A DNA stretch of 64,000 bases from Sphingobacterium paludis (GTDB lineage Bacteria; Bacteroidota; Bacteroidia; Sphingobacteriales; Sphingobacteriaceae). Position 1 is the stretch's first letter; each line of letters opens with the position of its first letter. The notes beneath the pieces are model-generated. The model saw only the letters and a program-made list of their open reading frames with translations, was not told where the DNA came from and did no database searches. Shown one piece after another: positions 60,889-64,000 of this stretch. The position numbers and the translations under genes are program-made. The DNA lies in NCBI RefSeq assembly GCF_004364125.1, contig NZ_SNZV01000008.1:62001-126000 (forward strand). The letters are read 5' to 3'.

Positions 60889-62239
60889 TCCAGCTACAGA
60901 AGAGGTCATCAGGGTACTTCAGGAAGATGACAAGATCACCTTGAATAAAAAATACGAATTGCTAAAAGCAGGGCAATTGCAATGGTCAAAAAAGAACCTG
61001 ACGGAACGCCTTGCTGTGATTCATCGGTTTTATGATCTTTTGGGGGCAGAGCAGGAGGCACTGGCTGCAATATTGACTTCGGAAGTGGGGAAACCCTTAC
61101 AGCAATCGCGCAATGAAATCAATGGTGCTAAAACAAGGATTCAGTGGATGATGAACAATGCAGAGAAATACCTTTCTGATGAATGGGTAACGGATACCGA
61201 AGAGCTGAAAGAAAAGATTTCTTATGATGCGCTGGGAGTGGTATGTAATATCTCCGCCTGGAATTATCCTTATCTGGTAGGGGTGAATGTGTTTGTTCCT
61301 GCCTTAATTGCAGGAAATACTGTGATGTACAAGCCTTCGGAATATGCAACGTTAACCGGACTTGAAATAGAAAAGCTGTTGAAGAAAGCAGGATTGCCTG
61401 ATGACGCTGTTCAGATTGCTGTTGGCGGCAAGTTGGTTGGTGAGGAATTGCTAGATATGGATTTTGACGGGTATTTCTTTACGGGCTCTTATAAAACCGG
61501 AAAGTATATTTACGAAAAAGTGGCTTTGAAAATGGTTCCTTGTCAGCTGGAACTGGGAGGAAAAGATCCTTTGTATGTAGCAGACGATGTGAATGATGTC
61601 GCTGCGGTAGCAAGAGGGACAGCAGATGGTGCCTTTTATAATAATGGACAGAGTTGCTGTGCGGTGGAACGGATTTATGTACACGAAAATGTTTATGAAG
61701 CATATGTTGCAGCGTTTTTGAAGGAGGTGCAATCCTGGAAAAAAGGATTGCCAACTGAGGAAGGTGTTTATATTGGTGCTTTGACGAGAAAAGAACAGTT
61801 GGAGGTGTTGGAAGACCAGGTGGCGGATGCGTTGGCAAAAGGAGCCTCGTTACTAACCGGAGGAAAAAGAGGAACCGGAAAAGGCTATAACTTTGAGCCA
61901 ACCGTACTAAGCAACGTAACGAATGATATGAAAGTGATGCAGGAGGAAAGTTTTGGCCCCATCATTGGAATCATGAAAGTGAAAGATGATCCTGATGCGA
62001 TTGCCATGATGCAGGATACGACTTATGGTTTAACTGCAGCTGTCTATTCGGGAGCTAGTGATCGTGTAGAACGAATTCTTTCGCAAATTGATTCGGGTTC
62101 GGGATATTGGAACTGCTGCGACCGGGTCAGCGCCGGACTTCCCTGGAGTGGAAGAAAACATTCGGGAATCGGATCGACATTGTCTCATCAGGGATTACGT
62201 GCTTTTACGAAGCCTAAAGGTTGGCATTTGAGGCCTTAA
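60875..62239 (+). CDS. NAD-dependent aldehyde dehydrogenase
   Basis: A 454-aa ALDH. Catalytic parts are the Asn/Lys strand YDALGVVCNISAWNYP and PSEYATL, the Glu in CQLELGGKDPLYV, and the Cys in YNNGQSCCAVERIYV; the C-terminal block is SGSGYWNCCDRVSAGLPWSGRKHSGIG. It would oxidise the gamma-glutamylated aldehyde to the acid. In E. coli the puuC product does the matching step for putrescine. Last gene of the operon; a 14-bp overlap ties it to the hydrolase. Confidence 0.92.
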   Translation: MNIINPATEEVIRVLQEDDKITLNKKYELLKAGQLQWSKKNLTERLAVIHRFYDLLGAEQEALAAILTSEVGKPLQQSRNEINGAKTRIQWMMNNAEKYLSDEWVTDTEELKEKISYDALGVVCNISAWNYPYLVGVNVFVPALIAGNTVMYKPSEYATLTGLEIEKLLKKAGLPDDAVQIAVGGKLVGEELLDMDFDGYFFTGSYKTGKYIYEKVALKMVPCQLELGGKDPLYVADDVNDVAAVARGTADGAFYNNGQSCCAVERIYVHENVYEAYVAAFLKEVQSWKKGLPTEEGVYIGALTRKEQLEVLEDQVADALAKGASLLTGGKRGTGKGYNFEPTVLSNVTNDMKVMQEESFGPIIGIMKVKDDPDAIAMMQDTTYGLTAAVYSGASDRVERILSQIDSGSGYWNCCDRVSAGLPWSGRKHSGIGSTLSHQGLRAFTKPKGWHLRP

Positions 62240-62342
62240 TATTGTTTTAGTTGCTCATTTGGGAAGTTCCAAAGAGCTTTTCCAAGATTGGAGTATGAGA
62301 TAGAAGGTCTGGTCATCAGCAGTGCCAACCTTGGTTATTGTT

Positions 62343-62383
62343 GTGAAAATGTGGAAAGCCCTAGGGGTTTACCACATTTTCAC
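62343..62383 (+). terminator. Terminator-like hairpin of the ethanolamine-type operon
   Basis: GTGAAAATGTGG pairs perfectly with CCACATTTTCAC; the enclosed AAAGCCC/GGGGTTT also pairs, making a long stem. A T-rich tail (GCGTTTTCTTTCTTTTTT) follows. Confidence 0.7.
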
Positions 62384-62424
62384 GCGTTTTCTTTCTTTTT
62401 TCATGGGGGATCATGCTACCGATA

Positions 62425-62547
62425 TTACATCTGAAGGGTAATATCTAATTTTTTAGCCAATGCCCCTAGATCAGATTTGGTATTACTCCAATTAACGCCC
62501 ATCAGCCTGAACTCCTTATCGTACGATGCTCTTTCTCGTACGATAAT
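62425..62547 (-). pseudogene. IS3-family orfA transposase remnant
   Basis: The minus strand reads RASYDKEFRLMGVNWSNTKS then DLGALAKKLDITLQM and a stop. The start (YDKEFRLM) and the DLGALAKKLDI helix resemble the N-terminal HTH of IS3-family OrfA (usually YDKEFKxMAV...DLAxLAxELGI). The rest of the element and its inverted repeats are gone. Confidence 0.5.
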
Positions 62548-62594
62548 TTATATTGAGAGCTGTAATTCCCATAAAAGAAAGCAATGCCAAAAAA

Positions 62595-63902
62595 TTACTT
62601 ATTCGCTAACAAATACGATTTAAAGCCTTCATAATCCACACCGATCGGCGTGACCAAGCGTTCTTTTTGTGCTAAGGCAACTGCTTCTGCCGGAAGCTCG
62701 ATAGCGCTAAACGCCTCGGCGGCTATGGCATCCGGAAACTTACAGGGATGCGCTGTCGACAAAAATACAGATGCGTACGTTCCGGGGTGTTCTTTTCGGT
62801 ATTGCTTGGCGGCTAAATAAGCGATCGCCGTGTGTGGACAGGCCACATAGTTGTAGCGCGCATACATTTCCTCCATACCCTGCTTTGTCTCTTCATCAGT
62901 ATACGTGTAAGACGAGACCACTTCCCGAATAGCATCGATATCCTGTTTAAACAGATCCTGAATACGTACCCAATTGCTTGGATTGCCTACATCCATGGCA
63001 TTTGCCAAGGTTTGTGTGGACGGCTTCGGCGCGTATCGTCCGTCTTGCAAAAAACGTGGAACGGTATCGTTGATGTTTGTGCCGGCAACAAAGTGCGTGA
63101 CAGGAAGCCCCATTTTAGATGCCAACAGCCCTGCCCCGATATTTCCGAAATTGCCACTTGGAACCGTAAAGATGACCTGCTGTGCACCTTGTGAACGCAC
63201 CTGCGCATAGGCCCAGAAATAATAAAACGTCTGCGGTATCAGTCTGGCGATATTGATTGAGTTTGCCGACGTCAGGCGAAGTTGCGCGTTTAGCGTTTCA
63301 TCGTTGAAAGCAGTTTTCACCAAGGTTTGGCAATCATCGAACGTACCATCAACCTCCAAGGCTCGGATATTTTGACCGTTGGTGGTCAGTTGGTCTTCCT
63401 GAACTTTGGAGACCTTGCCCTTCGGATAAAGGATGGTTACGCGGGTTCCCTCCACACCTAAAAAGCCAAGCGCAACGGCGCCTCCCGTATCACCGGAAGT
63501 GGCTACCAGCACATCCAAAAGCTGATCGCCTTGCGTCGAAAAATAACCCATGACACGGCTCATGAAACGCGCGCCAAAATCTTTGAAAGCGTAAGATGGC
63601 CCGTGGAACAGCTCGAGTACAGCCTGCTCCGCATCAAGGAATTTGACTGGAGCATCAAAATTGATAGCATCTGCAATAATGGCTTTCAGATCCGCCGCCG
63701 GAATATCGTCGCCAATCAAAGCGGAGGCCACATGAAAAGCGATATCTTGAAGGGAGTATTGCTGTATATTGCGAATAAAAGCCGGATCCAAAACGGGAAT
63801 CACCTCGGGCATGTACAACCCGCCATCTTGCGGCAAGGAAGTAAACACCGCATCCCGGAAAGACACACGCAAATCTTTATTATTGGTACTATATAATTTC
63901 AT
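62595..63902 (-). CDS. thrC: Threonine synthase
   Basis: A 435-aa PLP enzyme that makes threonine from O-phosphohomoserine. Visible are MKLYSTNNKDLRVSFRDAV at the start, the PLP Lys in HGPSYAFKDFGARFM, VLVATSGDTGGAVALGF, the phosphate-binding VTILYPKGKVSKVQEDQL, FTVPSGNFGNIGAGLLASKMGLP and AYLAAKQYRKEHPG. It is the long E. coli-like ThrC type. The ATG at 63902 matches the usual N-terminus. It is probably the last gene of a thrABC-type operon whose other members lie past the window end; this cannot be checked here. Confidence 0.97.
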   Translation of the reverse strand: MKLYSTNNKDLRVSFRDAVFTSLPQDGGLYMPEVIPVLDPAFIRNIQQYSLQDIAFHVASALIGDDIPAADLKAIIADAINFDAPVKFLDAEQAVLELFHGPSYAFKDFGARFMSRVMGYFSTQGDQLLDVLVATSGDTGGAVALGFLGVEGTRVTILYPKGKVSKVQEDQLTTNGQNIRALEVDGTFDDCQTLVKTAFNDETLNAQLRLTSANSINIARLIPQTFYYFWAYAQVRSQGAQQVIFTVPSGNFGNIGAGLLASKMGLPVTHFVAGTNINDTVPRFLQDGRYAPKPSTQTLANAMDVGNPSNWVRIQDLFKQDIDAIREVVSSYTYTDEETKQGMEEMYARYNYVACPHTAIAYLAAKQYRKEHPGTYASVFLSTAHPCKFPDAIAAEAFSAIELPAEAVALAQKERLVTPIGVDYEGFKSYLLANK

Positions 63903-64000
63903 ATGCGATAAATATTTTTTAAAGGCCATATCCAATGTTCAGCTTGTTTTCAATTATTTTGGCAAACATGGACATGGCGTGATGATATATGTATTATACT

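Larger units (their letters stand above)
62240..62594. other. Intergenic region with hairpin and IS3 transposase remnant
   Basis: The stretch between the operon and thrC holds the hairpin at 62343-62383 and a piece of an IS3-type orfA at 62425-62547. No intact gene is present. The IS remnant lies at the border between a horizontally acquired-looking operon and a core gene. Confidence 0.5.

Overview
Organism. The window looks like a chromosomal segment of an aerobic Bacteroidota, most likely of the family Sphingobacteriaceae (Sphingobacterium/Pedobacter type). The evidence is a SusC/SusD pair with sulfatases, Bacteroidota-type promoters (TTG-N19-TAnnTTTG), lipoproteins with short lipoboxes, a split transketolase, and housekeeping genes (rplS, pyrG, yidC, purB, thrC) of Bacteroidota character. 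Species cannot be named from this sequence alone. Layout, 1-6 kb: the 3' end of an RND-pump adaptor gene, then a small resistance-type pair (Arr rifamycin ADP-ribosyltransferase and a VOC/bleomycin-resistance-like protein), an AraC regulator/membrane protein/DUF2147/SDR cluster, a lipoprotein and a RidA protein. 6-16 kb: a sulfated-glycan utilisation operon on the minus strand, in transcription order SusC (frameshifted here), SusD, two arylsulfatases, a periplasmic degenerate-rhodanese/thioredoxin fusion and a secreted formylglycine-generating enzyme (FGE), which would activate the two sulfatases. 16-23 kb: a second AraC/SDR pair, an S41 peptidase, qorB with an Rrf2 repressor and a shared palindromic operator, a small membrane protein and a TlpA-like thioredoxin. 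Layout, 23-32.7 kb: an AT-rich island integrated at the 3' end of tRNA-Pro(TGG). A 55-bp duplication of the tRNA end and its terminator (52 of 55 identical) lies at the far edge. The island holds a decayed PIN toxin/antitoxin pair and a cassette array that resembles an integron: five successive minus-strand gene units, each followed by an attC-like element whose core-to-core length is 125-126 bp in all five, with core sites close to RYYYAAC and GTTRRRY. A divergently oriented, broken tyrosine recombinase sits at the head. The cargo is defence-like: coiled-coil TIR protein, PIN/zinc-ribbon protein, a PD-(D/E)xK protein, a decayed two-gene cassette and another PD-(D/E)xK protein. This is the most unusual part of the window. 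Layout, 32.7-64 kb: tRNA-Pro, rplS, a CBM9-like/GHL10-like glycosidase pair, pyrG, yidC, an M48 protease, an acyl-CoA dehydrogenase, a small lipoprotein, purB, an Nfu protein, a 213-bp tandem repeat region, split transketolase, an ECF sigma-factor operon, a class III aminotransferase, an SGNH hydrolase, a two-gene uncharacterised pair and rlmI. From 56 to 62 kb lies a five-gene operon (ethanolamine-type permease, glutamine-synthetase-like ligase, Fe-alcohol dehydrogenase, PuuD-like hydrolase, aldehyde dehydrogenase). It fits breakdown of ethanolamine through gamma-glutamylated intermediates, and is followed by an IS3-type transposase remnant and thrC. Limits: all functions are read from motifs and remembered family sequences; no database search was possible. 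Several apparent frameshifts may be real decay or assembly errors.
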